From NCBI RefSeq assembly GCF_900130055.1, contig NZ_FQXU01000005.1:62001-126000 (forward strand): a stretch of 64,000 bases of DNA, written 5' to 3'. The notes under the pieces were generated by a model. The model was not told the DNA's origin, ran no database searches, and saw nothing but the letters and a program-made list of their open reading frames with translations. Shown here piece after piece: positions 1-8,672 of the stretch. Every line of letters starts with the position of its first letter. The first letter of the stretch is position 1. This DNA is from Clostridium intestinale DSM 6191. GTDB taxonomy: Bacteria; Bacillota; Clostridia; Clostridiales; Clostridiaceae. Both the position numbers and the translations under genes were made by a program.

Positions 1-1129
1 CAACGATAGCTTTTGTAGGCAATATATTTGAAGTTCTACAAGCAGAGTAACTTATTGCATCTTCAAAAGCTAATAAAGAAGGTTCTCTTAAGTTGTTAGT
101 GAATGATACATAGTCAAAATTAGCTTCAGTTTCTAAAGCTATTCTACTCATGGTTTTTGCAGCTTCTATTGGGTAACAACCGGAAGCACTTTCTCCAGAT
201 AACATTATAGCATCTGTACCATCAAATATAGCATTACAAATATCACAAGCCTCAGCTCTAGTAGGTCTTGAATTTCTTATCATTGAGTCTAACATTTGAG
301 TTGCTGTAATTACTATTTTTCCAGCAGAATTACACTTTCTTATAATCATTTTTTGGATTATAGGAACCTTTTCTATAGGAATTTCAACCCCCATATCACC
401 TCTAGCTACCATGATACCGTCAGTAACTTCGATTATTGAATCTATGTTGTCTACACCTTCTTGGTTTTCAATTTTAGCTATTATTTTAATGTGTTCACCA
501 TTGTTTTCCTTAAGGATTTTTCTTACCTCTAAAATATCAGAAGCTTTTCTTATAAAAGAAGCAGCAACAAAGTCCACGCCTTCATTACATCCAAAAATTA
601 AATCCTGTACATCTTTTTCTGTAATAGCAGGAAGATTAATATTAACGTTAGGAACATTTACTCCTTTATGGTCTTTGATAGTACCGCCAACAACTACTTC
701 TGTCAGAATTTCTTTTCCCTTTATTTCTTTTATCTTAAATTCTAAAAGTCCATCATCTACAAGCATAACACCGCCGACAACTACATCTTTGCAAAGAGTT
801 TCGTAAGATATTGAACATCTTTTGTTATCACCTAAAATTTCTTCAGAACATAAAAATGAAAACTCATCTCCAACATGAAGAGTAGCTTCACCATTTATAA
901 AATTATGAGTTCTTATCTTAGGACCTTTTATATCTAGCAGTATACTTGTAGGAGTACCTAATTCTTCTCTAAGTTTTTTTATTAAATCCATTTTCTTTCT
1001 ATGGTCATCTTGTGTGCCGTGAGAGCAATTTAATCTTGCTGCACTCATTCCTATTTTTATAAATTCTCTTAAGACATCTTCATTATCAGAAACAGGACCG
1101 ATTGTGAAGATCATTTTTGTTTTTTGCAT
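1..1129 (-). CDS. pyk: Pyruvate kinase, C-terminal part cut by window edge
   Basis: Pyruvate kinase transfers phosphate from phosphoenolpyruvate to ADP in the last step of glycolysis, in the cytoplasm. The minus strand reads about 376 residues from an ATG at 1127-1129, starting [12 protein letters not shown]. Visible family motifs are the [10 protein letters not shown] segment, the [11 protein letters not shown] strand, the [11 protein letters not shown] active-site lysine region, the [12 protein letters not shown] loop, and the ATQMLDSM and AIMLSGESA segments. The gene runs off the left edge, so the allosteric C-terminal domain is missing. A GAGGTGA ribosome site lies just before the start. 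It is divergent from pepD, with a 174-base shared spacer. Identification is firm. Confidence 0.96.
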   Translation of the reverse strand, partial: MQKTKMIFTIGPVSDNEDVLREFIKIGMSAARLNCSHGTQDDHRKKMDLIKKLREELGTPTSILLDIKGPKIRTHNFINGEATLHVGDEFSFLCSEEILGDNKRCSISYETLCKDVVVGGVMLVDDGLLEFKIKEIKGKEILTEVVVGGTIKDHKGVNVPNVNINLPAITEKDVQDLIFGCNEGVDFVAASFIRKASDILEVRKILKENNGEHIKIIAKIENQEGVDNIDSIIEVTDGIMVARGDMGVEIPIEKVPIIQKMIIRKCNSAGKIVITATQMLDSMIRNSRPTRAEACDICNAIFDGTDAIMLSGESASGCYPIEAAKTMSRIALETEANFDYVSFTNNLREPSLLAFEDAISYSACRTSNILPTKAIV

Positions 1130-1230
1130 AAAATCACCTCTACTATATTTTTCATTCAAATTATTAACTTTAGTATAAACGAATAACTTTAGATATATTA
1201 GTGAGATAATGATAGAATAAACTTGTTATA

Positions 1231-1258
1231 ATATTAGGATATTATAATGTCCTAATGT
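1231..1258. promoter_or_regulatory. Imperfect palindrome between pyk and pepD, possible operator
   Basis: In the divergent pyk/pepD spacer, ATTAGGA (1233-1239) and TCCTAAT (1250-1256) form perfect 7-base arms around TATTATAATG. The symmetry continues outward into flanking AT sequence with few mismatches. No T-run follows, so it does not look like a terminator. An operator acting on pepD, pyk or both is an inference; no regulator is recognised. Confidence 0.35.
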
Positions 1259-1303
1259 TATAATATTATAATAACATATTTTTACTGAAAGGATGATTAG
1301 TCT

Positions 1304-2761
1304 ATGAGAATTTTAGAAAATATAGAGCCAAAGGAAGTCTTCTATTATTTTGAGGAGATATCTAAAATACCTAGAGGTTCAGGAAATGAAAAAGAGATAA
1401 GTGATTATTTATTAGCTTTTGGTCAAAATTTAGGATTGGAAACAATTCAGGACTCAGCTTTAAATATTATTATAAAGAAGCCAGCTACAGAAGGATATGA
1501 AAATGCTCCTGTTGTGATAATACAAGGGCATATGGATATGGTTTGTGAGAAAAATAATGATACAGTTCACGATTTCTTAAAAGATCCTATAAAACTTAGA
1601 GTTGATGGAGATAATATTTTTGCTACAGGGACAACTTTAGGAGCTGATAATGGTATAGCAGTAGCATACGCTATGGCTGTGCTTTCATCAAAAGAAATTC
1701 CACATCCAGCCCTAGAAGTTTTAATAACAACAGATGAAGAAACAGGTATGGGTGGAGCTATGGCTGTTGAGAAAAAAAACTTAGATGGAAAAATTCTATT
1801 AAATATAGATTCAGAAGAAGAGGGATATCTACTTGTTTCTTGTGCAGGGGGAATGAGGGCTAATGTTTCATCTGATATTAAGTGGAAGCCTAAGAGAGAA
1901 GAAGATTCTATTTTAGAGATTACAGTAAGAGGTCTTAAAGGCGGCCACTCAGGTATGGAAATAGATAAAGAAAGAGGCAATTCTAATAAATTAATGGGAA
2001 GAGTTTTAATGGATCTCCTTTCTTTTGAGGACGTTAGATTAGTATCCATAAATGGAGGATCTAAAGATAATGCCATTCCAAGAGAGATGGATGCAGTTAT
2101 CACTTTAAATAAATCAAATGTAGAGGCTGTAAAAGAAAGAGTAAAACACTTTAATGATGTATTCAAAAATGAATTAAATGCTCAAGATCCAGAAGTTAAA
2201 TTAGAAGCTAAGGGATTAAATAAAGATTTAGATAAGGTGTTTTCTAGGAAATCCACTGAAAAGGCTGTAAAAATATTATATCTTATTCCAAATGGTATAA
2301 ATACAAGAAGTATGGCTATAGAAGGGTTAGTAGAAAGTTCATTAAATCTTGGAGTTGTTAAAACAACCGATACTCATGTAGAACATAATTCAGCTATAAG
2401 AAGTTCTGTTGGAAGCCTTAAAGAAGAAATGTTAAGAAAAATAGAAGTAATAGCAGAAACCTTAGATGCTAAGGTAGATACTTTTGGAGATTATCCAGAA
2501 TGGCAATATCAAGAGAATTCTAAAATAAGAGAAATCTGTGAAAGAGTACACAAAGACATGACAGGAGAAGATGCTAAGATAATTGCAATTCACGCTGGAT
2601 TAGAATGTGGATTATTTAAAGAAAAACTAGGTGAAGATGTGGATATGATAAGTTTTGGACCTAATTTATATGATGTTCATACACCTAATGAACATATGAG
2701 CATATCTTCTGTTAAAAACCTATGGGATTATCTATTAAGAGTTCTAAAAGAAATCAAGTAA
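1304..2761 (+). CDS. pepD: Aminoacyl-histidine dipeptidase (peptidase D), M20 family
   Basis: This cytoplasmic metallo-dipeptidase of 485 residues probably hydrolyses Xaa-His and other dipeptides. Metal-binding motifs of the M20 family are visible: IQGHMDMV near residue 75, the LGADNGIA aspartate near 115, DEETGMGGA near 145, and GGHSGMEI in the lid domain near 215. Length matches the 480-490 residues usual for PepD. The start is an ATG preceded by GAAAGGATG. It stands alone, with no clear terminator before the small winged-helix gene downstream. Substrate range cannot be read from the sequence. Confidence 0.93.
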   Translation: MRILENIEPKEVFYYFEEISKIPRGSGNEKEISDYLLAFGQNLGLETIQDSALNIIIKKPATEGYENAPVVIIQGHMDMVCEKNNDTVHDFLKDPIKLRVDGDNIFATGTTLGADNGIAVAYAMAVLSSKEIPHPALEVLITTDEETGMGGAMAVEKKNLDGKILLNIDSEEEGYLLVSCAGGMRANVSSDIKWKPKREEDSILEITVRGLKGGHSGMEIDKERGNSNKLMGRVLMDLLSFEDVRLVSINGGSKDNAIPREMDAVITLNKSNVEAVKERVKHFNDVFKNELNAQDPEVKLEAKGLNKDLDKVFSRKSTEKAVKILYLIPNGINTRSMAIEGLVESSLNLGVVKTTDTHVEHNSAIRSSVGSLKEEMLRKIEVIAETLDAKVDTFGDYPEWQYQENSKIREICERVHKDMTGEDAKIIAIHAGLECGLFKEKLGEDVDMISFGPNLYDVHTPNEHMSISSVKNLWDYLLRVLKEIK

Positions 2762-2868
2762 GCTTTTTAGATAAGGGATATTTATTATTAAAGAAAAAAT
2801 ATTGTTGACCAAATGAGAGATTTTGGTATAATTATGTTAACAATTTTTTTATAAGGAGGATACTTATA

Positions 2869-3048
2869 ATGGATTTAAATGATAAAGTATTAGAAACTCT
2901 AAAATCTGCTGGAGAACCTTTAAAAGGTGGAGAAATAGCAGAAAAATCTGGATTAGACAAAAAAGATGTAGATAAGGCTATAAAAGCACTTAAGGCTGAA
3001 GGAAAGATAAATTCACCTAAAAGATGTTATTATGGAATAGCAGAATAA
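2869..3048 (+). CDS. Small winged-helix protein, 59 residues
   Basis: This short reading frame starts at an ATG after a strong AAGGAGG site, begins MDLNDKVLETLKSAGEPLKG and ends in CYYGIAE. The alternation of helices (LNDKVLETLKSA, KGGEIAEKSG, KDVDKAIKALKAEG) and the final KRCYYGIA strand look like a winged helix-turn-helix of the kind used to sense repeat signals or bind DNA. It has its own strong terminator at 3059-3092. Codon use and spacing look real. The DNA target and role are unknown; it could also act as an accessory to a larger regulator. Confidence 0.75.
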   Translation: MDLNDKVLETLKSAGEPLKGGEIAEKSGLDKKDVDKAIKALKAEGKINSPKRCYYGIAE

Positions 3049-3058
3049 GAAACATACT

Positions 3059-3092
3059 ATTGGCTTGGTTTTCTAACCAAGCCAATTTTTTT
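3059..3092 (+). terminator. Rho-independent terminator after the winged-helix gene
   Basis: Perfect 12-base arms ATTGGCTTGGTT and AACCAAGCCAAT, separated by TTCT, are followed by a run of T. Confidence 0.93.
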
Positions 3093-3102
3093 GCATAAAC
3101 GC

Positions 3103-3151
3103 TTGACCTATTCACACTTCTTTTATTATAATAAAAGAAGTGTGAATAGGT
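3103..3151 (+). promoter_or_regulatory. Promoter contained in a perfect 46-base palindrome
   Basis: TTGACC at 3103-3108 and TATAAT at 3127-3132 are 18 bases apart and give a good vegetative promoter for the NlpC/P60 gene. Positions 3106-3151 are an exact palindrome with two 23-base arms and no spacer (left arm starts ACCTATTCACACTTC). Its centre falls in the -10 box. The right arm would lie around and just after the transcription start. The opposite strand carries the same -10 and a weaker TTCACC -35. There is no T-run. Confidence 0.8.
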
Positions 3152-3207
3152 GAAAATGTTTACTGTAAAATAAAAGGGAAGATTGTCAAAGGAGAGGGGA
3201 AATTATA

Positions 3208-3801
3208 ATGAATAAAAGGGGTAAAATTATAACTAGAACTCTATTGCTTACTATGTCGTTAATTACAGCCACAAGTTTCAACGCAATTAAAACAAAGGCA
3301 GACACAACTGGGAATGCGGCTCAAGGAGTTGTTTTAAAAACTACTCAACTTAAGGTTCAAAAAACTATAGTTGCACCAAAGAAAGATGAATCTGGATCAT
3401 ATGGCGGAGGATCACTTTCAAGAGGTAGTGGTGGAGCTGGCGGTAATGTGGTTTCTTATGCATATAATTTTATAGGAAGACCATATGTGTATGGAGCATC
3501 AGGTCCAAAGAGCTTTGACTGTTCAGGATTAACTATGTATGTATATAGCAAGTTTGGATATTCTTTACCTCATTATACAGGTTCACAATTCTCTATGGGT
3601 TCAGCTGTATCAAGATCTAATCTATCAGCTGGAGATTTGGTTTTCTTCAATACATATGGTTCTATAAGCCATGTTGGTATATACATTGGGGGAGGGGACT
3701 TTATACATGCCCCATCGTCAGGTAAAAATGTTACAATAAGTTCTTTAAATGATTCTTATTACTCAAGCAGATATGCAGGAGCTAGAAGAATAGCACAATA
3801 G
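3208..3801 (+). CDS. Secreted NlpC/P60 peptidoglycan endopeptidase
   Basis: NlpC/P60 enzymes cut gamma-D-glutamyl-diaminopimelate bonds in wall peptides. The 197-residue product has a Sec signal peptide (KRGKIITRT, then a hydrophobic stretch, cleavage probably after TKA near residue 30). A 40-residue Gly/Ser-rich linker follows, then a C-terminal NlpC/P60 domain from about residue 82. The catalytic Cys is in FDCSGLTMYVY and the His in SHVGIYIGGG. No SH3 or other wall-binding repeats are present, so it is a minimal form. The GGAGAGGGG site supports the ATG. A private promoter and a terminator show it is a single-gene unit. Confidence 0.92.
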   Translation: MNKRGKIITRTLLLTMSLITATSFNAIKTKADTTGNAAQGVVLKTTQLKVQKTIVAPKKDESGSYGGGSLSRGSGGAGGNVVSYAYNFIGRPYVYGASGPKSFDCSGLTMYVYSKFGYSLPHYTGSQFSMGSAVSRSNLSAGDLVFFNTYGSISHVGIYIGGGDFIHAPSSGKNVTISSLNDSYYSSRYAGARRIAQ

Positions 3802-3807
3802 AAAGTT

Positions 3808-3836
3808 AAAGCATCTAAGATATTAGGTGCTTTTTA
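3808..3836 (+). terminator. Terminator after the NlpC/P60 gene
   Basis: AAAGCATCTAA and TTAGGTGCTTT arms, with one G-T wobble, are followed by TTATTTTTT. Confidence 0.85.
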
Positions 3837-3923
3837 TTTTTTTTATTTATTTTACATAAGTAATCATAAAACTTCCAGTTACATAATATTATATACAGTA
3901 GTAGTTAAGTAAGGAGGGTTTTT

Positions 3924-4622
3924 ATGAAGTACACTAGATATAATTATAAGAAAAAAAATGATAAAGGATTTAAATCCCTGACTTTTTTTATAACCATTGT
4001 TATTCTTGCAGTGATTTTAGGAACCATGTTATCTAAATTTATCTTTAAAGGAGATTTTTCTATAGAAGATATAATCGGTACAAAAGATAAGCCAAGTAAT
4101 AATGAAACACAAGTTACAGACTCAAAAGTGTATGGGACTTTTGAATTAATACAGTGTGGATATTATAGTGAAGAAAAATACGCTTTAGAAACACAGAAAA
4201 AATTAAGCGGCACTATACCTGTGTATTTAATAAAAGATGGAGACAAGTATAGAGTTATATCAGGAATATATATGCTTGATAAAGGTGATGAAGATAAAAA
4301 TAAGATAACATCTCTAGGAACTCAGGCTGTTAGACTAAAAATAGATATTCAAGGAAAATCTTATTACGACTCAGTGATATATGGATTGGTAGATGGATAT
4401 ATGAAAATATTTGATAAATTAAAAGATAGCAGTGTGAAGAGTTATACTACTGAAAAGTTTAAAACTTGGGTATCTGATATTGAAGAAAAAGAAGATAGGG
4501 CTAGTGAGATAAAAGCTATAAAAGAACATGTAAATAACCTTCCAGCAGAGATGACAAGGGATAATATATCAGGTGAACTAGAATTTTTATATTCTTTAAT
4601 AGGACCTTATAAAAGTTCATAA
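3924..4622 (+). CDS. Membrane-anchored SPOR-like domain protein
   Basis: The 232-residue product starts with a lysine-rich cytoplasmic segment, has one membrane helix at about residues 18-38 and a large outside part. Residues 70-125 (FELIQCGYYSEEKYALETQ, then YRVISGIYML) match the pattern of a SPOR domain, which binds denuded glycan strands at division sites. A helical tail follows. The start follows AAGGAGGG. It sits between a wall hydrolase and the maf-rad-mre-min block, which fits a role in envelope growth or division. That role is inferred; the SPOR match rests on pattern only. Confidence 0.65.
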   Translation: MKYTRYNYKKKNDKGFKSLTFFITIVILAVILGTMLSKFIFKGDFSIEDIIGTKDKPSNNETQVTDSKVYGTFELIQCGYYSEEKYALETQKKLSGTIPVYLIKDGDKYRVISGIYMLDKGDEDKNKITSLGTQAVRLKIDIQGKSYYDSVIYGLVDGYMKIFDKLKDSSVKSYTTEKFKTWVSDIEEKEDRASEIKAIKEHVNNLPAEMTRDNISGELEFLYSLIGPYKSS

Positions 4623-4644
4623 AGTCATAAATGTAATTAATAAT

Positions 4645-4686
4645 AAGACTGTAAAACTAGAATAATTAGTTTTATAGTCTTTTTTA
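4645..4686 (+). terminator. Terminator after the SPOR-like gene
   Basis: AAGACTGTAAAACT and AGTTTTATAGTCTT arms (one mismatch) are followed by TTTTTT. Confidence 0.85.
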
Positions 4687-4984
4687 TCCCTATTCCATAG
4701 GCATGCTTCTTGGCGCCAGTCTAATCCTTTTTTTTATATTGGTAAAAAGGAATTTAATGGAGCTTGAGAAGCAGGAAATATTACAGAAAGGTTAAAAGGT
4801 TTCAATATGATTAAAAATTCCTTAAAAAAGTTAAAGGCACTTGTATATAAAATACATAAATGATAAACTATATTAGATGTAAAGGGAGTAAAATGCCTAT
4901 ACAGCAAGGTTTATCCTAATATGCATGTTATAAATGGTATATTATTGGTAATAATATTAAAATAAGATATTAGGAGTGATAAAA
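4687..4984. other. Gene-free stretch before maf
   Basis: Beyond the terminator no reading frame of useful length or strong structure is seen. A GGGAG-preceded ATG near 4891 gives only eight codons before a stop. The maf promoter probably lies in its last 80 bases, but AT-richness prevents a firm choice. Confidence 0.4.
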
Positions 4985-5551
4985 GTGGGATTTGTTTTAG
5001 CTTCTGCTTCTGAGCGTAGGAAGGAATTATTAACTAGACTTTGCGAAGAGTTTAGAGTAATAGAAAGTTTCTTTCCCGAAGAAAAAGTAGTTTTTAACGG
5101 CAACTTAGAAGAGTATGTTAAGGAATTATCACTAGGTAAGGCAAAATATGTAGCAGACAACTTAGACACCGAAGATATCATAATAGCAGCTGATACTATA
5201 GTAGCTATTGGAGATTTAATATTAGGAAAGCCTAAGGATAAAGATGATGCCTATACCATGTTAAGATCTTTAAGTGGAAAAGTACATAATGTATATACCG
5301 GAGTTACGGTATTGGACCTGAGAAGTAAAAAGATTATAAGTGAAGCAGTATGCACGGAGGTTAAGTTTTCACATCTTAGTGATGAAGAAATTCTATCATA
5401 TGTTGATAGTGGAGATCCTTTAGACAAGGCTGGAGCTTATGGAATTCAGGGACGCGGAGGGGTTTTTGTAGAGCGTATAGAGGGATGCTACTATAATGTA
5501 GTAGGTCTTCCTTTGAATAAATTGGATAAAATGTTGAAATCATTAGTTTAA
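4985..5551 (+). CDS. maf: Maf family nucleotide pyrophosphatase
   Basis: Maf proteins hydrolyse non-canonical or modified nucleoside triphosphates and are linked to septum control. The protein shows the family signature FVLASASERRKELL at the N-terminus, the IIAADTIVAIGDLILGKP block in the middle, and LDKAGAYGIQGRG near the C-terminus. Two GTG starts are possible. The one at 4976 overlaps the TAGGAG ribosome site, while the GTG at 4985 has proper spacing and gives a normal 188 residues, so the latter is chosen. It is followed by radC and the mre genes, the usual Firmicute order. Confidence 0.94.
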   Translation: MGFVLASASERRKELLTRLCEEFRVIESFFPEEKVVFNGNLEEYVKELSLGKAKYVADNLDTEDIIIAADTIVAIGDLILGKPKDKDDAYTMLRSLSGKVHNVYTGVTVLDLRSKKIISEAVCTEVKFSHLSDEEILSYVDSGDPLDKAGAYGIQGRGGVFVERIEGCYYNVVGLPLNKLDKMLKSLV

Positions 5552-5589
5552 GGGGGAGGGAAATCTATAATAATAAAGGAGTTTATTAT

Positions 5590-6276
5590 ATGTATAACCT
5601 AAAGGTTATGGATTTACCCTTAAATGAAAGGCCAGAAGAAAAATTGTTTTTATATGGAGCGGAGTCCTTAAGTAATACTGAACTCATTGCATTAATTTTA
5701 AGATGTGGAAGTAAAAATGAAAATGTCTTAGGATTAAGTTCTAGAGTTTTAGAAACTGTTGATGGATTAAATGGAATGTTATCAGCAGGTATTCAGGATT
5801 TTCTTCAGATAAATGGAATTAAAAAAGCTAAGGCCTCTAGGCTAATTGCCCTATGTGAATTAACCAAAAGAATTAATTCTTATAGGGGAACTGCAGAAGA
5901 AATAAAAATCACAGAGCCTAGAATAGTAGCAAACATTTTAATGAATGAAATGCAGAATCTTCCCCAAGAGGTATTAAAACTCATAATATTAAATACTAAA
6001 AATGTAGTTATATCTATTAAGGAAGTTTTTAAAGGAAGTTTAAATTCCTCAATTGTACATCCTAGAGAAATTTTTTCGGAAGCTTTAAAGAAAAATGCGG
6101 CATCTATAATTATATGCCATAATCATCCGTCAGGAGACCCTACTCCTAGTAAAGAGGATATTAACATAACTTTAAGGATTAAGGAGTGCGGTAAGATCAT
6201 TGGAATTGAGCTTTTAGATCACGTAATAATAGGGAATGGTAATTATGCAAGTATGAAAGAGAAATCTATAATATAA
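5590..6276 (+). CDS. radC: RadC family protein (JAB/MPN domain)
   Basis: The 228-residue protein has an N-terminal UPF0758 helix-hairpin region ([18 protein letters not shown]) and a C-terminal JAB1/MPN-type metal-binding domain with [11 protein letters not shown] and an upstream catalytic Glu in the VHPREIF segment. Despite the historical name, a DNA-repair role for RadC is not established. Length is typical. It lies 38 bases after maf and 19 bases before mreB, so it is probably co-transcribed with both. Start follows AAAGGAG. Confidence 0.95.
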   Translation: MYNLKVMDLPLNERPEEKLFLYGAESLSNTELIALILRCGSKNENVLGLSSRVLETVDGLNGMLSAGIQDFLQINGIKKAKASRLIALCELTKRINSYRGTAEEIKITEPRIVANILMNEMQNLPQEVLKLIILNTKNVVISIKEVFKGSLNSSIVHPREIFSEALKKNAASIIICHNHPSGDPTPSKEDINITLRIKECGKIIGIELLDHVIIGNGNYASMKEKSII

Positions 6277-6295
6277 TTCTGAGAGGAGTATAGTA

Positions 6296-7312
6296 ATGGG
6301 ATTGTTTGGAATGACAAAAGATATGGGAATAGATTTAGGAACAGCTAACACTTTAGTATTTGTTAAAGGAAAAGGTGTAGTTTTAAGAGAGCCTTCAGTT
6401 GTTGCTATAAATAATACTACAAAGAAATCTTTAGCTGTTGGAACAGAAGCTAAACAAATGATAGGAAGAACACCAGGAAATATAGTTGCTATTAGACCAC
6501 TAAAAGATGGAGTAATTGCAGATTTTGATATAACACAAACAATGATTAAAAAATTCATTGAGAAGGTAATTAATAAAAGTTCATTTACTAGCCCAAGAAT
6601 CATAATATGTTATCCATCAGGAGTAACAGAGGTTGAGAAAAGAGCTATTTATGAAGCAACAAAAGCTGCAGGAGCTAGAGATGTTCTACTTATGGAAGAA
6701 CCTATGGCAGCTGCAATAGGCGCTGGACTTCCAGTTTCAGAACCAACAGGAAGCATGATTGTTGATATTGGTGGAGGAACTACAGAAGTTGCAGTAATAT
6801 CTTTAGGTGGTATTGTTACAGCTAAATCTTTAAGAGTAGCTGGTGATGAATTAGATCAATCTATTATTAGTTATATAAAAAGAGAATATAACCTAATGAT
6901 AGGAGAAAGAACTGCTGAACAAATAAAAATGGAATTAGGATCAGCATTTAAAATTGATGAAGAAGAAAGAAAAATGGACATTAAAGGAAGAGATTTAGTG
7001 ACTGGACTTCCTAAGATTATAGAAGTAAGTGAAGATCAAATTAGAGATGCATTAAAAGAGCCAGTAGCGGCTATTATTGAATCTATAAAAACTACATTAG
7101 AAAAAACACCTCCTGAATTATCTGCTGATATTATTGAAAAAGGTATTATGTTAGCAGGTGGAGGCGCTTTATTAAAAGGATTGGATGCTTTAATTAACCA
7201 CGAAACTCATATGCCTGTACATATCGCAGAATCACCACTTGATTGCGTAGTTTTAGGAACTGGTAAAGCTCTTGAAGATTTTGATAATATAGCTAAGCAA
7301 CAAAGAGGATAA
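6296..7312 (+). CDS. mreB: Rod-shape protein MreB (bacterial actin)
   Basis: MreB forms membrane-bound filaments that direct elongation-phase wall synthesis. The 338-residue product has the actin-fold phosphate loops [13 protein letters not shown] near the start and [14 protein letters not shown] near residue 155, the adenosine motif [13 protein letters not shown] near 285, and an N-terminal MGLFG that can insert in the membrane. GAGAGGAG precedes the ATG. It heads mreB-mreC-mreD-mrdA with gaps of 2-11 bases, a single elongasome operon. Confidence 0.98.
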   Translation: MGLFGMTKDMGIDLGTANTLVFVKGKGVVLREPSVVAINNTTKKSLAVGTEAKQMIGRTPGNIVAIRPLKDGVIADFDITQTMIKKFIEKVINKSSFTSPRIIICYPSGVTEVEKRAIYEATKAAGARDVLLMEEPMAAAIGAGLPVSEPTGSMIVDIGGGTTEVAVISLGGIVTAKSLRVAGDELDQSIISYIKREYNLMIGERTAEQIKMELGSAFKIDEEERKMDIKGRDLVTGLPKIIEVSEDQIRDALKEPVAAIIESIKTTLEKTPPELSADIIEKGIMLAGGGALLKGLDALINHETHMPVHIAESPLDCVVLGTGKALEDFDNIAKQQRG

Positions 7313-7318
7313 GAATAC

Positions 7319-8167
7319 ATGAGACTTTTTAAGAACAAACTGGCAGTAACTATAATAGTACTGTCAGTTAGCTTTTTAATTATAATTGTTTATAGCTTTA
7401 GAAAAGAGAATAAAACTATTTTTGAGAGTGGTGCAGGTGCGGCGTTAAATCCTATACAGAAATTAGCATATAAAGTAACGGATAACTTTAAAGGTGCAGT
7501 AGATTTCTTTTATAATTTTTCGGAAGTAAAGGCTGAAAATAGAAAGTTAAGTGAAGAAAATAAAGACTTAAGAATTAAGTTGATAGAGTACAATAGATTA
7601 AAAGAAGAAAATGAAAGCTTAAGAAAAGTAGTAGATTTTGCTAATCAAGATGAAAATTTCGATTATGTTGGTACCAACATAATTGGACATAGTGGTGGCG
7701 GTTTTTCAGGTGGATACATAATTGACAAAGGAAGTAAAAATCAAATAGAGAAGGGTATGGTAGTTGTATCTGATAATGGATTAGTAGGGCAAGTTACATC
7801 AGTAGGTGATAACTGGGCAGTGGTTCAATCCTTAATAAATGAGAATATAGCTATAGCTTCTAAGATAGAAAGTACTCAAGAAACCACTGGTGTTTTACAA
7901 GGATACAAAGATTCTAAAAATAAACTTTTAACTAAGTTATACAATATCCCAATAGATTCACCTATTAAAGCAGGAGATGTAATTCTTACTTCAGGGGTTG
8001 GAGAAATACCTAAGGATATAAGAATAGGAGAAGTAATATCAGTAGAAGACGATAATGTAAAAGTAATGAAAAATGCTGTGGTGCAGCCTTATGTTGATTT
8101 TAATAAACTGGAATCATTATTTGTTGTAGTACCTAAGGAAAAAAGAAATATAAAGGTGGATAACTAA
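7319..8167 (+). CDS. mreC: Rod-shape protein MreC
   Basis: MreC is the bitopic scaffold that links MreB to PBP2. The 282 residues comprise a short cytoplasmic tail, a membrane helix at about 9-27, a coiled coil at about 65-105 (ENRKLSEENKDLRIKLIEY), and a beta-rich outside domain with GGGFSGGYIIDKGSKNQIEKG and GDVILTSGVGEIPKDIRIG. Length and layout are standard. It follows mreB after six bases and precedes mreD by two. Confidence 0.96.
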   Translation: MRLFKNKLAVTIIVLSVSFLIIIVYSFRKENKTIFESGAGAALNPIQKLAYKVTDNFKGAVDFFYNFSEVKAENRKLSEENKDLRIKLIEYNRLKEENESLRKVVDFANQDENFDYVGTNIIGHSGGGFSGGYIIDKGSKNQIEKGMVVVSDNGLVGQVTSVGDNWAVVQSLINENIAIASKIESTQETTGVLQGYKDSKNKLLTKLYNIPIDSPIKAGDVILTSGVGEIPKDIRIGEVISVEDDNVKVMKNAVVQPYVDFNKLESLFVVVPKEKRNIKVDN

Positions 8168-8169
8168 TA

Positions 8170-8661
8170 ATGAAAAGAGTTGTACTTTTTTTTATCGGCA
8201 TAATACTTGTGATTATCGATAATTCTATATTACCGTTATTTTCTGTAGGTGGATCTTGGGGGAGTTTATTATTTACATTTGCAATTTGTTATTCAATTAT
8301 AACCGGTCCATGGGAAGCTCTGTGGATAGGTGTGTATTTTGGAATATTACAGGACATATTTTTTGGAACAGGCTTTGGGGTTAATTGTTTATTAAATATG
8401 CTTATTTGTCTAGGAGCAGCAAAGGTTGGGGAAACGATATTTAAAAATAGAAAAACTGTTCCTGTTATGATAGTTTTAGGAGCTACAGTAGTTAAATATA
8501 TACTTACCTATGTAATATTATATTTACTTCATGTAAAAATAGATGTAGAAAACATAATAGTAATGACTTTAATGAACACTTTATTTGGTTTTATCTTCTA
8601 TAAAAAGATTTACAAGTTAACTGAAACGAGATTTATGAAGATACCATGGAAATTTAATTAG
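8170..8661 (+). CDS. mreD: Rod-shape protein MreD
   Basis: The product is a 163-residue integral membrane protein with five or six hydrophobic helices. The GPWEALWIGVYFGILQDIFF segment is typical of MreD. It works with MreC in the elongasome. Sequence conservation in this family is low, but size, topology and place between mreC and the PBP2 gene make the call safe. Confidence 0.93.
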   Translation: MKRVVLFFIGIILVIIDNSILPLFSVGGSWGSLLFTFAICYSIITGPWEALWIGVYFGILQDIFFGTGFGVNCLLNMLICLGAAKVGETIFKNRKTVPVMIVLGATVVKYILTYVILYLLHVKIDVENIIVMTLMNTLFGFIFYKKIYKLTETRFMKIPWKFN

Positions 8662-8672
8662 CAGGTGATTAT

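Noticed and set aside
411-806. Plus-strand open frame of 131 codons
   Set aside because: It lies entirely within pyruvate kinase on the other strand, has no ribosome site and encodes low-complexity Ser/Thr/Ile sequence.
1567-2166. Minus-strand frame of 199 codons
   Set aside because: It is the antisense shadow of pepD, whose motifs are clear.
4891-4917. Eight-codon frame MPIQQGLS with a GGGAG site
   Set aside because: Too short to judge and without conserved context; not listed as a gene.
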